Shown piece by piece: positions 44,166-54,405 of a DNA stretch of 64,000 nucleotides (its first letter is position 1; each line of letters starts with the position of its first letter). Under the pieces are notes generated by a model. The model searched no databases and was not told the origin of the DNA. It saw only the letters and a list, made by a program, of their open reading frames with translations. Location: contig ML680053.1 in assembly GCA_007922225.1 (NCBI GenBank), positions 2,269,434 through 2,333,433 on the forward strand, written 5' to 3'. The translations under genes were made by a program, and so were the position numbers. The DNA comes from Emydura subglobosa. Its lineage: Eukaryota; Chordata; Testudines; Chelidae.

Positions 44166-44819
44166 CTTTCTCAGGTCAGCCTTTCCCAAACCCTTCAAGA
44201 GCCAGATCCCCTGCTGATACAAATCCAAGTAGTTTCATTAACTTCACTGGAGTGACACTGATTTACACAAGCCTAGGACGTGGTCCTGTGTATTTAAATA
44301 AAGAAACAAAACATGGTCTCAACCCCATGAGTCCTTGCCATACAGAACTTCCACTGACTTCGGCAGGACTGCTTACCTGGATTAAGCTGCTTACCACTGT
44401 CTGCTACCCATCCTCGCTGACACCGTCCCTCTGCAGGGCTGTCACAGTGCCAGGTATTGATGCAGTCCTGTAAACATGCCATTCGCTTTCACTCCTCTTG
44501 GTCTCCCTTCCCATCCGCTCGCTACCGTAATAGCACCCTGAGACCTTGCTGCCAGACGCTGCCCAGTGCAGTTCACATAACAGACGCCCACTGTCATTCT
44601 GCCCAGCTAAATTGTTCTCTTTCCAGTCTGAATAGCTCAGTGTGAACGGCTGAGCGAAATCATTGTGCCCGGCTAAGAGGAGCTAAAGCTCATTGTATTT
44701 GGGATCAGCATTGGACACGGCTTAGGGCGAAGCTTGGATTCCCAGCACTGTCTCCGTTCTCATCTTGCCCCCTCTAATCCATCCCCAATTCCCCTTACGA
44801 CTCCTGCCTCGGTGGGTGT
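44166..44819. other. Unassigned, possible old repeat at 44210-44280
   Basis: TTCATTAACTTCACTGGAGTG, CACTGATTTACACAAGCC resembles the old repeat hinted at near 20565 and 23385. The rest is unrecognised. Confidence 0.35.
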
Positions 44820-44905
44820 TGATTTTCAGAGAGGCTGAGCATCTACAGTATCCTCAGACTTTAGCAGGAGTTCTTCTGCATGCTCAGCACTTCTGAAAAT
44901 CAGGC
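44820..44905. repeat. Short palindromic element
   Basis: TGATTTTCAGAGAGGCTGAGC at the left and GCTCAGCACTTCTGAAAATCA at the right are near-perfect inverted arms of about 21 bases around a 40-base middle. Related palindromes lie at 20428, 31880 and 62842. Confidence 0.75.
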
Positions 44906-45429
44906 CTAGTTCCTGTTCCCACAATAACTCCTATCCCTGGAACGCCCTCCTGCGAAGCGCTTGTAAATGGAAACCTCTCCAGAACGCTCCACTGGGACAT
45001 GTCACCCACCAGAAGTTAATAAATCTAACTTCTCTGATCCATCACATGTCCCAGTCTTCTGAGGAAACCAGGTGGCCTGATCACGGTGATCCTTGTCCCC
45101 CCTGTGTTTGCTAATGACCCTCACTTGTGTCCAAACCAAGGCTGCAAGATCATCAGGGCACACACTGTGTCTCTCTTGGTTTCTGTGAAGCTGTCTGCCG
45201 CACTTCTGGGAAGCCAGACATAATCATTCCTGTAAATCACCAGCATAGAGCCTCACTATTCCGGACTATCATTGCCGTATCCAGAGTCTCCATCCAAATA
45301 ACACAGATGAAATCCGAGGCCTGAGCCAAAACCTAACACAATCCAGCATAGTTGTAGCAGAGATGCAACCCTCGCATACATTATACATGGTGGACGGTGT
45401 CATACAAAGAGTATTCCCTCTTTAGAGGC
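44906..45429. other. Unassigned spacer
   Basis: No gene or named repeat recognised. Confidence 0.3.
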
Positions 45430-45588
45430 TGCTGAAAATTAGAGAATTCTGTTCCTGGCACTGTCACACTCCCCATAGGACTTTGGGCAAGTCACTTCAT
45501 CTCTCTGGGCCACAGTGCTCCATCTATAAAACGGGCCTTATGGATATGTGTACTAAAGTAGCAGAGTACACAGAGGCCAGATTCAGGG
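45430..45588 (+). mobile_element. MIR-type SINE, sense
   Basis: TTCTGTTCCTGGCACTGTC, GACTTTGGGCAAGTCACTTC, then ATCTCTCTGGGCCACAGTGC and CCATCTATAAAACGGGCC. The head is truncated. Confidence 0.7.
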
Positions 45589-45720
45589 ATCCGGGCCCTG
45601 TTGTGCTAGGTGCTGTACACCCACCAAAGACAGACCATACCCCAAAGAGTGTACCATCAAAGCATAAGCTGAGACGCAACAGGCGGATACAGACAAGTAG
45701 GATGAGTCCAAGGTAACAGC
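45589..45720 (-). mobile_element. L2/MIR-type tail, antisense
   Basis: CGGGCCCTGTTGTGCTAGGT, GCTGTACACCCACCAAAGAC, CCCCAAAGAGTGTACCATC and GCAACAGGCGGATACAGAC. Placed directly against a sense MIR in opposite orientation. Confidence 0.62.
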
Positions 45721-45762
45721 AAGATGAGGAGGATACCTATGATGATGATGATTATGCTACAA

Positions 45763-46260
45763 TTTAATATTTCTTTAATGACTCGGATAATGGAACAGAG
45801 AGTTTGCTTATAAAATTTGCAACACCAAGCAGAGAGGGGTTGCAAGCACTTTAAATGGCAGGATTAGAAGTCAAAATGACCTTGATAAATTGGAAAATTG
45901 GCCTGAAATCAACAAGCTGAAATTCAATAAAGATAAGTGCAAAGCACTTCACCGCGGAAGGAAAAATCAAATGCACAACTGCATGATGTGGAATAAGTGG
46001 CTAGGCCGTTGTACTGGTGAAAAGGATCTGGGGTTATAGCGGATCATCAACTGAATATCAGACAATGCAACGCGGTTCCGAATAAGGCTAATATCATTCT
46101 GGGATGTACAAACAGGAGTGCTGTGTGTAAGACACAGCAGGTAATTGTTCCGCTTTACTTGGCGCTAGTGAGGGCTCGGCTGGGGTACTGCGTCCAATTC
46201 TGGGCACCACGCTTTAGGAAAGATATGGATAAACGACAGCCCCAGCGACCCGTGGGCTGA
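45763..46260 (+). mobile_element. CR1 LINE (broken), first segment
   Basis: From TTTCTTTAATGACTCGGATAA (RT palm, FNDLDNG-like) through the thumb to TTAGGAAAGATATGGATAA. The catalytic FADD codons are missing: AAATTTGC at 45813-45820 runs straight into AACACCAAGC, which fits a clean 6-base loss of both aspartate codons. The element resumes at 46795 and 47866 after later insertions. Confidence 0.82.
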
Positions 46261-46319
46261 CGGGGAGTTCTGCGTCTGGCAGGGCTGACAGCAGGAGCCC
46301 CAGCCGAGCAACATTTTCT

Positions 46320-46620
46320 GAGGGTACGTCTATATGGACAGCAGCAAAGTCGTCACCACCGCCAGATCAATCTTTCTAGAGCAATGGAGCGGTCAGTGTA
46401 GACCCACTCAATCAATCAGGAAGTCAACTGAGTAAAACCACCCCTGCAAGTGGCGTAGCGCTGCGTTGATAGGAACACGGTGCCTGTCAGCGCAGTGCAG
46501 CGAAGACGGCGTGCAGAAGGGAAGCACAGCAGGCGATGGGAATTACGCAAGCTCCTCTGCGTAGTTTGCGTGACTCCCGTCAACTGCTGCCGAATCGCCG
46601 GGTCAGTGTAGACCAGGGCT
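46320..46620. mobile_element. MITE with GTCTATAT/GTGTAGAC-type ends
   Basis: Left GAGGGTACGTCTATATGGAC and right GGTCAGTGTAGACCAGGGCT are the kind of inverted ends seen in reptile hAT-like MITEs. Internal text (GGTCAGTGTAGACCCACTC near 46391) repeats the end motif. It lies within the interval that breaks the CR1. I could not confirm a target duplication. Confidence 0.55.
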
Positions 46621-46794
46621 GAGTCATTTTTTGTTGTCTGTATTGTTACATACATACCTGCTGACAGGTATTTTGAAATAAAGTACCAAAACTGAAACTG
46701 GCATGATTATATTGTGTTATTTTGACAAATAAAATATGCAGAATTTTAAAATATTGTGTGCAGATTTTTTTATTTTTTGGTGCAGAATTGCCCC
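46621..46794. mobile_element. A+T-rich interspersed repeat fragment
   Basis: GACAAATAAAATATGCAGAA, TTTTAAAATATTGTGTGCAG and GGTGCAGAATTGCCCCAGG. From memory this text recurs in reptile genomes, but I cannot place its class. It ends where CR1 resumes (about 46795). Confidence 0.45.
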
Positions 46795-46996
46795 AGGAGT
46801 CTCATGTTCTGAGCCATTCTAAATTGGATGGTGATCAAGTGTTTCCTGCCCACTGAAGGTAGAACAAGACGTAATGGGCGTAATCAGCAGCAAGGAAGAT
46901 TTAGGTTCGATATTAGGAAAAGCTTTCTAACAATAAAGGTAGTTAAACTCTGGAACAAACTTCCAAGGGAGACTGTCGCATCTGCATGACTGGTGG
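46795..46996 (+). mobile_element. CR1 LINE (broken), second segment
   Basis: CAAGTGTTTCCTGCCCACTG, AGGTAGAACAAGACGTAATG and GGAAAAGCTTTCTAACAATA encode the DRTRRNG and RKSFLTIKVVKLWNK region. It is interrupted at GCATGACTGGTGG (46996) by a solo LTR. Confidence 0.82.
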
Positions 46997-47861
46997 TGTG
47001 ACAAAGCTCTTCCTCTCCCTCGGAGGGTCCAGCGCTTCCTTCTAGCGGTAGGTCAGGGAACTGCTTTACCCCTTCGTGTTCTTCCACCTCTAGTGGTGGG
47101 GGAGGGTAATACAGCCTCTCTAAGGTGGCAGCTCCCTGCTGGGTCCCAGTCCTGTCTCTGGTTCTTACAGGCCCTTGTCTCTTCGATGGGGCTCTTGCCC
47201 CTCCAGTGAATGGCTGGTGGGGAGGGGCCCGGTCCTACCTCAACTCCGGGCCCCAATCCAGGGACCCTACGAGTAGCAGCCTCGTGCTGTGGCTTCAGGA
47301 AAGCTGCTAGCTTCCCTGGGTTACTTCCCCGTGCCCCTTGACTTCATGTCCATACCCTGCTCGGACAGGGGCCCTTCCTGCCTCCTTGCCAGGGGAGGCT
47401 CTTGACCTTGGAGAACCCCACTGGGCGTGGTAGTGCTGAACCAAATATCCAGTGCTATCTTCCCCTTCTGGCAGGGTCTTTTCCCTCAGGCCTCCAGGCC
47501 TGGGAAAGATCCTTTGCCCTCTTCGGGCAGGGTTTTTCCTTCCCCCAGTCTTTGTACCTGCAGGGTTCTCTTCTGCCAGCATCCTGCTCCTTCTCCGTAA
47601 CCCTCCTGGTTTCTGACAGCATCTTGCCTGCTCACACACTCTCTGGTAGCTCGCCTCGCTCCCACAACTCCAGCCACGCCCTTTCTCTGGAGGGGAGGCT
47701 TTCAACAAGTCCTGGGTGGGCCCTTGGTTGGCTCCAGGTGTGTTAATTAACATAGAGTAATCCCTGCTCAGCTACCAGGGGAAAAGGGACTTGCTGGGCC
47801 TGGGGCTGATATATTGGCTTTCTAGCCCTCTCCGGTAGCCATCTAGCCTGACCCTGCCACG
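46997..47861 (-). mobile_element. Solo LTR, 865 bp, inserted in CR1
   Basis: A foreign block separates two halves of CR1 text (ACTGGTGG | TGTTTAAGAACAGG). Its ends are TGTGACAAAG and CCCTGCCACG, near-complementary as LTR ends are (TGTGRCA). GTGG lies on both sides (46993-46996 and 47862-47865), a plausible 4-base target duplication. No retroviral coding sequence is present. Orientation is set from the minus strand, where CGTGGCAGGGTCAGG would be the 5' end. LTR class (gypsy-like or ERV) is not determined. A pyrimidine-rich plus strand carries some repeated CTTTGCCCTCTTCGGGCAGG-like units near 47455-47535. Confidence 0.6.
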
Positions 47862-47865
47862 GTGG

Positions 47866-48000
47866 TGTTTAAGAACAGGTTGGACAAACACTGGTCAGGG
47901 ATGGTCTGTGTATACTTAGCCCTGCCACAGCACAGGGGGGCTGGACTTGGAAGACTTCTCGAGGTCCCTTCAAGTCCTACATTTCTACGATTTTATGATC
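47866..48000 (+). mobile_element. CR1 LINE (broken), 3' end segment
   Basis: TTTAAGAACAGGTTGGACAA, ACACTGGTCAGGGATGG, then TTCTCGAGGTCCCTTCAAG and TACATTTCTACGATTTTATG complete the CR1 begun at 45763. Same subfamily 3' end as 36905-37235. Confidence 0.88.
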
Positions 48001-48954
48001 AGCGTCATCAGCAGCAGGAACAGCAATTAGCTTGGAGAGGTCACAGCAAAAATGAGTTTTGGGGAGAGATTTCACTTTCCCACTTTCCTCTTCCGTCACC
48101 CCGCCTGTTTTCTTTTCCCTTTGTCCCTATTTCTTTACTCTTCACAGCGTGGCAGGTCAGGTAGATCTGGCATAACCACAAACGATCAACTTTTCAACAC
48201 ACAAACAGGAATGTTTATTTTATGCTGAGACCAGTTGCTCCCTTAGGGCCATTAAGAAGCCCCTTTTATGTCCAAAGATCTTTACAAATGTCAGCAGGGT
48301 CTGACTGAGCTCTCCCTGGACATCGAGTGATGAGCTTATGAATCCTGCTTGTGGCGTTTTCCCAAGTTAATGTCAGGTTGCTTTCCCCCATTTTTATTAA
48401 AAGTTTGTTTTCCACACACAGACTTGGGAGAGGGGAAATATTTCCCCTTAGAGGTGCCCAGGGGGTGGTGTTTGTAATTTTCCCAGTTCACTGGGTGAGG
48501 GCTTATGCCAGTTTTGTTGTATGGAACCTTTACATATTGAGCCCGTTCCTTGTCGCTGCCCACTCCAGGTGGCAGAAGGGTTAGACTAACATCAGCTAAG
48601 TAATCTGGCTTCACAACACCCCATCTCAGGGAGGAGAGCGTTACTATGCCTGGCTGACAGATGGTGGAATGGAGATTGCAAAACAATGAATTTCTCAAAG
48701 GTTCTGATTATCCACATCTCCCATTAGTTTCAATGGGAGTTGGGAGCACTCAGCACCTTTAGAAAACCTGGCCTCATGTGATTTACCCAAAGCAGCAAAT
48801 TTCACAAAAGGATTCAAAGACCAATTTTGATGGGGGGGAAAAAAAGTCATCAACATTTTTCAGGGGGCAAACCCAGGATTTCCCAGCCAGTTCTACTCAT
48901 TGGCCAAACTCCCCCACAGGCAGCAGCTATCTAAGGTACTTACAGGGTCTCCCT
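48001..48954. other. Unassigned 950-bp stretch
   Basis: Near 48700-48770, ATCTCCCATTAGTTTCAATG and GAGCACTCAGCACCTTTAG look like part of the short-palindrome family. The remainder is unrecognised; a repeat unknown to me may cover 48150-48650. Confidence 0.35.
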
Positions 48955-49075
48955 TACCTTAGCATCTAAGCACCTCGCAACTGTAAGTGTATTTATTCTC
49001 ACAACGCCCCTGGGAGGTAGGGCAGCGCTACTGTCCCCAGAGCACAGACGGGGAACTGAGGCACAGAGAGACTTT
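48955..49075 (-). mobile_element. MIR-type SINE, antisense, left part
   Basis: ACTGTAAGTGTATTTATTC, TCACAACGCCCCTGGGAGG, then GGGGAACTGAGGCACAGAG. It stops mid-core at AGAGACTTTGA where a MITE begins. Confidence 0.8.
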
Positions 49076-49320
49076 GAGTATGTCTACGCTGCAATTACAC
49101 ACCCATGGCTGGCCTATGCCAGCTGACTTGGGTAAGGAGCTGTGTAACTGCGGTGGAGACATTCAGGCTAAGAGAGACACTCCTGTCTTGCAGGGCCTTG
49201 GAGCTCAGGCTCCAGCCCAAGCCTGAATGTCTACACCACAATTTAACAGCCCCTTAACCCGAGCCCAAGTCAGCTGGCACGGGTCAGCCGCCAGTGTCTA
49301 CTTCCAGTGTAGACACACCC
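49076..49320. mobile_element. Palindromic MITE inside a MIR
   Basis: Left GTATGTCTACGCTGCAATTA and right CCAGTGTAGACACACCC are imperfect inverted ends. Inside, GGCTGGCCTATGCCAGCTG and CAGCTGGCACGGGTCAGCC, and TCAGGCTCCAGCC against GGAGCTCAGGCT, extend the symmetry over nearly the whole 245 bases. From memory this is a common turtle/crocodile hAT-like family. It splits a MIR core in two, so it is younger than that MIR. Exact target duplication not resolved. Confidence 0.75.
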
Positions 49321-49415
49321 GAAGTGACTTGCCCAGTGTCACACAAGAAGCCTGTAGCAGAATGGGGAACTCAACCAAATTCTCCCCGGTCCTAGACTAG
49401 TGCCTCCACCGCTGA
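49321..49415 (-). mobile_element. MIR-type SINE, antisense, right part
   Basis: AGTGACTTGCCCAGTGTCAC, ACAAGAAGCCTGTAGCAG, then CGGTCCTAGACTAGTGCC. Completes the MIR interrupted at 49075. Confidence 0.78.
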
Positions 49416-49815
49416 CCCATCCTTCCTTTCTGTGGCCTTCTGAGGTGCAGAGTCTACGCAGCCCTGAGGCCTGGAAGAGAGACTTCTGTTTCTCCCAATC
49501 CCGAGCCACGCCGCTTTGCTCCAGCCTGGTTGCACGGGCTGTGCCCAGGAGCTGAGATTCGGCTGCATACGCATAAGCTACACTGTATATTTTAAAATGG
49601 CAAATAGTTCCAGGCTCCCCACGCTGGAGCGGGACTGGGGCAAAACCAGGAAACAGACGTGGATAAAATGCAGAGACAGTCTCCTTTGTTTCTCTTTCCT
49701 AGCTGTGCAGAAGCTGCTCCTCAAACGGCATTGAGCGCCTCTGCCCAGCAGTGCATTGCCTGGTGCTCCCGTGGCAGAGTGGTAAAGCGAGGTCCATGAC
49801 CAGGCAGGGTCTGGG
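49416..49815. other. Unassigned spacer
   Basis: No gene or named repeat. GCTCCCGTGGCAGAGTGGTAA (about 49766) looks faintly like a tRNA D-arm, but no matching T-arm follows. Confidence 0.35.
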
Positions 49816-49955
49816 GAGACAAGGTGGGTGAAGCAATATCTTTCAGGGGCTCGACTTCAAGCTTCCGTGCTACCTCGACCCACAGAAGTTGGTCCCATAA
49901 AAGATATTACCTCGCCCACCTTGTCTCACTAATAACACAGCCACAGCAACACAGG
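49816..49955. mobile_element. Palindromic Penelope-like tail (tentative), copy 2
   Basis: Left arm GAGACAAGGTGGGTGAAGCA, ATATCTTTC (49816-49844) is the reverse complement of the right arm AAAGATATTACCTCGCCCAC, CTTGTCTC (about 49900-49928). The sense arm begins near 49870 (CACAGAAGTTGGTCCCATAA) and continues to CACAGCCACAGCAACAC. Loop of roughly 30 bases. Same head-to-head arrangement as 14352 and 63047. Confidence 0.55.
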
Positions 49956-51194
49956 TCAGACCCTGGCAGTACCTTTGCTGACAGAGGGATACATGAAGAG
50001 GGAACGCAAGTTCTCTCATCACAGCAGCTGCCTTCTTTGTGCAGCTGAATACAGCAAACAACAGCACCTAAGTCTGTGACAAGCAAACCCTTTAAGACAG
50101 ATGCGCTCAATTGCCCTTCCCAGCAGCTCCCACCAGGTACTGCGGGGGGGTGATTTCTGTGATGTGGACAATAGTGTTCCAAGATGCACCCATACAGCTC
50201 ACACAGGACACAGAACAGCTGCCAGAGACCGTAACCTTTTGCAGTCACTGCCGCCTTGGGTCCTGATCCTGCGAGAGCTAGTGCAAGCATGGACCATCAC
50301 TGCCAAGAACAGCCACACTGGCTTTGACGCCTTTGCAAAATTTAGGGCTTGGGCTGGACTGAAGCTGTTGATTTGAATGGGGAAGAGATTTCTAACCTGT
50401 TGCCATTCCCCAGAGCAATCTCGTCCCTCAGCTTCTGCTGTCTTGATTACACGGGGACTGTGCCATTAAACCAGTCAAACCGGTTGAATGTCTATAATAC
50501 AGGAGATGCGGAAAAAGAACCCAGAGAGAGATACACACACAAAGAATTGGAAATTCCCAACTTGTTTTGAGAGGCGACTTCAAAAATCTAGGTCAGTTCT
50601 CAGAAAGGTTTCAATTTTAAAATTCTACAGAGCACACCCTGCACTTACATTGACAGCAGTGGAATCACACCAGGGGTAAATCAGGGCAGAATTGAGTTGG
50701 GCAAGTAGGTGTCCTGCAAAATCGGACACTTTGGAGTTTGTGAACATTTTTTTCTGTATAAAGACTGTGTGTAGAGTGAAGTTGTGTCTCCTCCATTAAA
50801 AAAAACCCAGACTTTTTTTAAGATTAAAACTTCAGGTCTTGTCTACTCTGGTTTTTTTCCTGGAAAGCTCTATGGATGACTAGAGAACTGATAGGTTTAT
50901 GACAAGTACTAGGGAAGTGAAACCTGAGTATCTGAGAAGGGAAGGGATACTGAGTCAGCCTGTTAAAAAGTTTCTGTTAGTTTGCTTACCCTCAATTTTT
51001 AGTCAAGTGCTTGACACCACAAGGAGAACACATCTCTGTTAAAAAGTCAACTGCTCTGCTCTGCTGCTGCACTTAAGGCCTGAGAAAGCTCCACACACAC
51101 TTCCCTCATCTCCCAAGGAGATCTTCAGTGGATACAGGGAAGACAAAACTCAATGTTCCTGGTATTTGTAAAGAAATTTTTTAAAAACCCACCA
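49956..51194. other. Unassigned 1.2-kb stretch
   Basis: No gene or named repeat recognised. Frames of 127 codons or fewer occur on both strands at 49907-50376 without motifs. Confidence 0.35.
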
Positions 51195-51450
51195 AGCAGA
51201 AAAGGAAGGATGATCCAATAGGTAGGGTGCTAGGCTGGGATTAGGAGATCTCGGTTCAAATCCCCTGCTCCGTCACAGACTTCCTATGTGACCTCAGGCA
51301 AGTCACCTAATCTCTCTGGGCCTCAGGTCCCCATCTGTAAACAGCGATAACTATTCTGTATCTCATAGTGGTGTTGCGAGGATAAACACATGAAAAGATT
51401 GTGAGGTGTTCAGATACTGCAGTAATGGGGGCCGATTTACATACCTTAGA
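51195..51450 (+). mobile_element. MIR-type SINE, nearly complete
   Basis: Head: GGATGATCCAATAGGTAGGG with box B CGGTTCAAATCCC (about 51251-51263). Core: TGTGACCTCAGGCAAGTCAC, GGGCCTCAGGTCCCCATC. Tail: TTGTGAGGTGTTCAGATACT. A good reference copy for the window. Confidence 0.87.
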
Positions 51451-52024
51451 CAGAAAAATAAGCTTCTATTTAAAAAGTCAAGGCTTCTTTATATAATCAA
51501 AAAGAAGCAGAAAATGAGAACCCAATCTTCCTTTCCTTTCCTGGTCACCCTTAAATAAAGGTTGAAAAAACCCTACCACACACAGGTTGGTTGAAATTTA
51601 CGAGAAATTGCATCTACCTGTATTTGTATTGCATTCTAATCCAGGTGATCATGACATACACGGGCGTGAACTACAAATATAGTCTTGCACGTTACTATTT
51701 TCTATAATTCTTCCACCACCGTAAACTTTGTATTCTATTTTTAAAATGAAGGATTATATTGCCTTCCCTCTGCCCTCACCCTCAACCTCATTGTACAACT
51801 GAGTCAAAAAGGATTTCACTGGAGAACAGATTCTGACATTTGGCATTTCTGGTAAAATATATCCTCTAAAAAGTTTGTACTGTTCTTTGAATGGGGGAGA
51901 ACATGTATTTCCTGGTTTGTTTTGAAGCTGATAATAGCCAGCCACTATTTCTAAAGCTCCCCTAGCACTAAGGTCTCCTGATTCAAGTTTAGTGTCTTTG
52001 TTTTCACTGGATGAATAACTGCAT
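51451..52024. other. Unassigned, A+T-rich
   Basis: No gene or named repeat recognised. Confidence 0.3.
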
Positions 52025-52082
52025 CAGGAGACAGTGTTGCCTAGTGGACCAAGCACTCAAGCACCACTCAGGTAACCTAAGA

Positions 52083-52311
52083 TCATAAGAGAGGCCATAC
52101 CGGGTCAGACCGGATTCATCTAGCCCAGCATCCTATCGTCCGACAGTGGCCAATGCCAGGTGCTTCAGAGGGAATGAACAGAACAGGTAATCATCAAGTG
52201 ATCCATTCCCAGTCTTTGGCCAACAGCAATCCCTGCCTATCCTGGCTAATAGCCATTGATGGACCTATCCTCCGTGAACTTACCTAGTTATTTTTTGAAC
52301 CCTGTTACAGT
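52083..52311 (-). mobile_element. CR1 3' end fragment in a MIR, antisense
   Basis: CATAAGAGAGGCCATACCGG, TCAGACCGGATTCATCTAG, GACAGTGGCCAATGCCAGG and CCATTGATGGACCTATCCTC. Same subfamily as 35223 and 62310. 5'-truncated at about 230 bases. Confidence 0.85.
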
Positions 52312-52372
52312 TCTGGGTTCTATTCCTGGCTCTGCCAATAACCTGCTGGGTGACCTTGAATAAATCACTCGC

Positions 52373-52503
52373 TGAAGGTCCTTCACTGGAGGCTTTCAAA
52401 AGGAGGCTGGATAGCCACGTCTGACGCTTTAGACACAACAAATCCTGCATCGTGGCAGGAGTAAGACTAGATGACCTTCACAGTCCCTTCTAACCTTATG
52501 GTT
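52373..52503 (+). mobile_element. CR1 3' end fragment in a MIR, sense
   Basis: GAAGGTCCTTCACTGGAGGC, TTTCAAAAGGAGGCTGG, CAGGAGTAAGACTAGATGAC and CCCTTCTAACCTTATGG. TCGCT stands on both sides (near 52368 and 52503), a possible short target duplication. Confidence 0.8.
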
Positions 52504-52620
52504 CGCTCTCTGTGTGCCTCAGTTTCCCCATTGGGTAAAACGATAATGACCTTCTTTTTAAAGAGCATTGAGAGCTACTGACGCAGCATGCTATGTCAGA
52601 GCTGGACATTGTTATTAGGC

Positions 52621-52869
52621 GATGCCTGTGCTTGGACAATAGGCAGTTAATAAGAGGAACTCGCTTTCCATTTTGCATTCTCCCTGTAGTCATTAAGTAT
52701 GATTTGTTATCTGTGGCTCAGGCCACCCCACCCCACAAGTAAGTAACTCTGGGAAATTCTGCAAATTTAAACTCACGGAGTTCCTGGGAGGGCAGAGGTC
52801 AAAGGCTCAACCAACGAAGTGGATACTCTGGGATCCGAATGCATTTCTGGACATCTGTGAGACGGGGCT
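52621..52869. other. Unassigned spacer
   Basis: Nothing recognised. Confidence 0.3.
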
Positions 52870-53900
52870 GTCAAGCTGCCGGCAGTGACTCACACGCGTG
52901 TGCACCAGTATCAGGGCAGACTGTTAAGAAGCAGGGCACAAACCCCAAACTGGTTGTGAATTCTAGACTTCGCTTTCACCAACCAAGTATCAAGTGTGAA
53001 CTCATCAAGCGCTATAACAGCCTTAACATGGAGTCACAGACAGGCCTCATGGTACTCTGGTCTATCTTGCCACCCAGGTAAGCTTGCCTTTGTGATAGAT
53101 GGTCCATTACACCAAAAATCACAACAATATTCAGGTTACTCCCAGTCCCAGAGGACTGATCACTTACCCCAGGTCACTTACCCCTTAGATCCTACACCAA
53201 AGACAACATTTGTAGCCAATCCAATAATAAACTAACTAAAGATTTAACTAAGAAAAAGAAATGAGTTATTTATAAGGCTAAAGCAGGTAAATAGACACAC
53301 ACAAATCAGTTCAGTATTAGGTTCCAAAAAGTAATAGAGGCTGCTGTAATATGCAAGCACTATATGTCCTCCAGGGCTAACTCAGGCTAAGCAACTGGAG
53401 ATCCTTCGTTTATGCTTGGAAATCTTGCCCTCTCAAAGTCCAAGCAGCACAGAGATACATTTTCTTCTTGTCTATTCCCTTTCCCTAGAGTTTGAGTTAA
53501 TGGGATGAGTCCTCGTGCACATCTCCTCTTCAAGGGGAGAGCAGTTAACAAAATCTTTGTTCTTTGATGTTTCACCATGGCTCATTTAGTTTCAATGGGC
53601 CTTTTCAGTGGGCAGGACCTAACACCTTCTGTAGGAAGCCAGCATTTTACATTAATTAATGCTTCTTTCCTGTTTGGTGAGTTCCACAGTTACAGAGTTT
53701 ACAATGCAAACACACAGTAGAACTTTAGAACATGGGGTACAGATGTTATAAGTGAGATTAATACATTCAGCAACTTACAAGCGTTTCATAAAGTCTAAAC
53801 ACTAAACACACAGTCTCAAAAACCTACCATCTGTTTTAACGATGCTGATGGTCTCTCTGAATCATACCTTCCAACTCCCAGCTTGGCCCCCCGCTACTCA
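52870..53900 (-). mobile_element. LTR-like repeat family B, copy 1
   Basis: Shares long collinear similarity with 62981-64000: CTATAACAGCCTTAACATGG (about 53012), CACAACAATATTCAGGTTAC, AAAGCAGGTAAATAGA and GGGCTAACTCAGGC occur in the same order and spacing in both. Read on the minus strand it would end near CAGCTTGACA. The second copy has AATAAA on the minus strand (TTTATT near 63685), consistent with an LTR in antisense. No coding region recognised. The right limit is uncertain. Confidence 0.6.
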
Positions 53901-54334
53901 CAATAGGCACCACTCAGCAGGGCAGTTTTCCAAAAGACTTGGGGCTGAGAGAGAATGACACTGTTTGTGCAGGGTGGGGGGAATGAAAGAGGAGGCGGCC
54001 ATTCACCTGTCACTCCCTTGGCACAAAGAAACAAGGCGGGAAATGACAGGACTTTATGACTTTACTTAGCTCATGCATTCACTTGTCTTGCAGCTACAAC
54101 ACTCATTAACTTTCAGGTCCAATCCTGAGCTCACGGAAGCTAATGGCAAACTCCCATAGGCCGCAATAGTGTAGGACCAGCCGCTTTAAAGGGAGCTGAA
54201 GTGCTGGACTTTCCAGAATTGGGCCCAAAGGTGCTGTCTGACTGCAGCTTTGCTGGATTTTTGAAGTCAATGGACAGTTTAAAAGCTCGTGTGCACACAC
54301 CCACTACTCAGGTTGGGATCTGAATGTGTGTATC
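53901..54334. other. Unassigned spacer
   Basis: No gene or named repeat recognised. Confidence 0.3.
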
Positions 54335-54405
54335 ACTGTAGCACCCAGTGCCCCATTATCAACGAGAGCAGGGACCAGTTGTGCTAGGGGCTGTACAGAC
54401 TTTAT
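54335..54405 (-). mobile_element. L2-type tail fragment, antisense
   Basis: CTGTAGCACCCAGTGCCCC and GTTGTGCTAGGGGCTGTACA. A short antisense piece of the L2/MIR terminus. Confidence 0.5.

Larger units (their letters stand above)
52025..52620 (+). mobile_element. MIR-type SINE split by two CR1 fragments
   Basis: Three MIR pieces in order: 52025-52082 (head, AGTGTTGCCTAGTGGACC), 52312-52372 (GTTCTGGGTTCTATTCCTGG, GACCTTGAATAAATCACTC) and 52504-52620 (CTCTGTGTGCCTCAGTTTCC, CATTGAGAGCTACTGACG). The two gaps are filled by an antisense and a sense CR1 fragment. Joined in order they form one ordinary MIR, so both CR1 pieces arrived after it. Confidence 0.8.

Noticed and set aside
46320..46620. Precise hAT target duplication for the MITE in CR1
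   Set aside because: The ends look right, but the flanks do not show a matching octamer and the CR1 text on both sides is partly lost.
49760..49800. tRNA-Ser/Leu-like D-arm
   Set aside because: Only TGGCAGAGTGG resembles an A box; no B box at the right distance.
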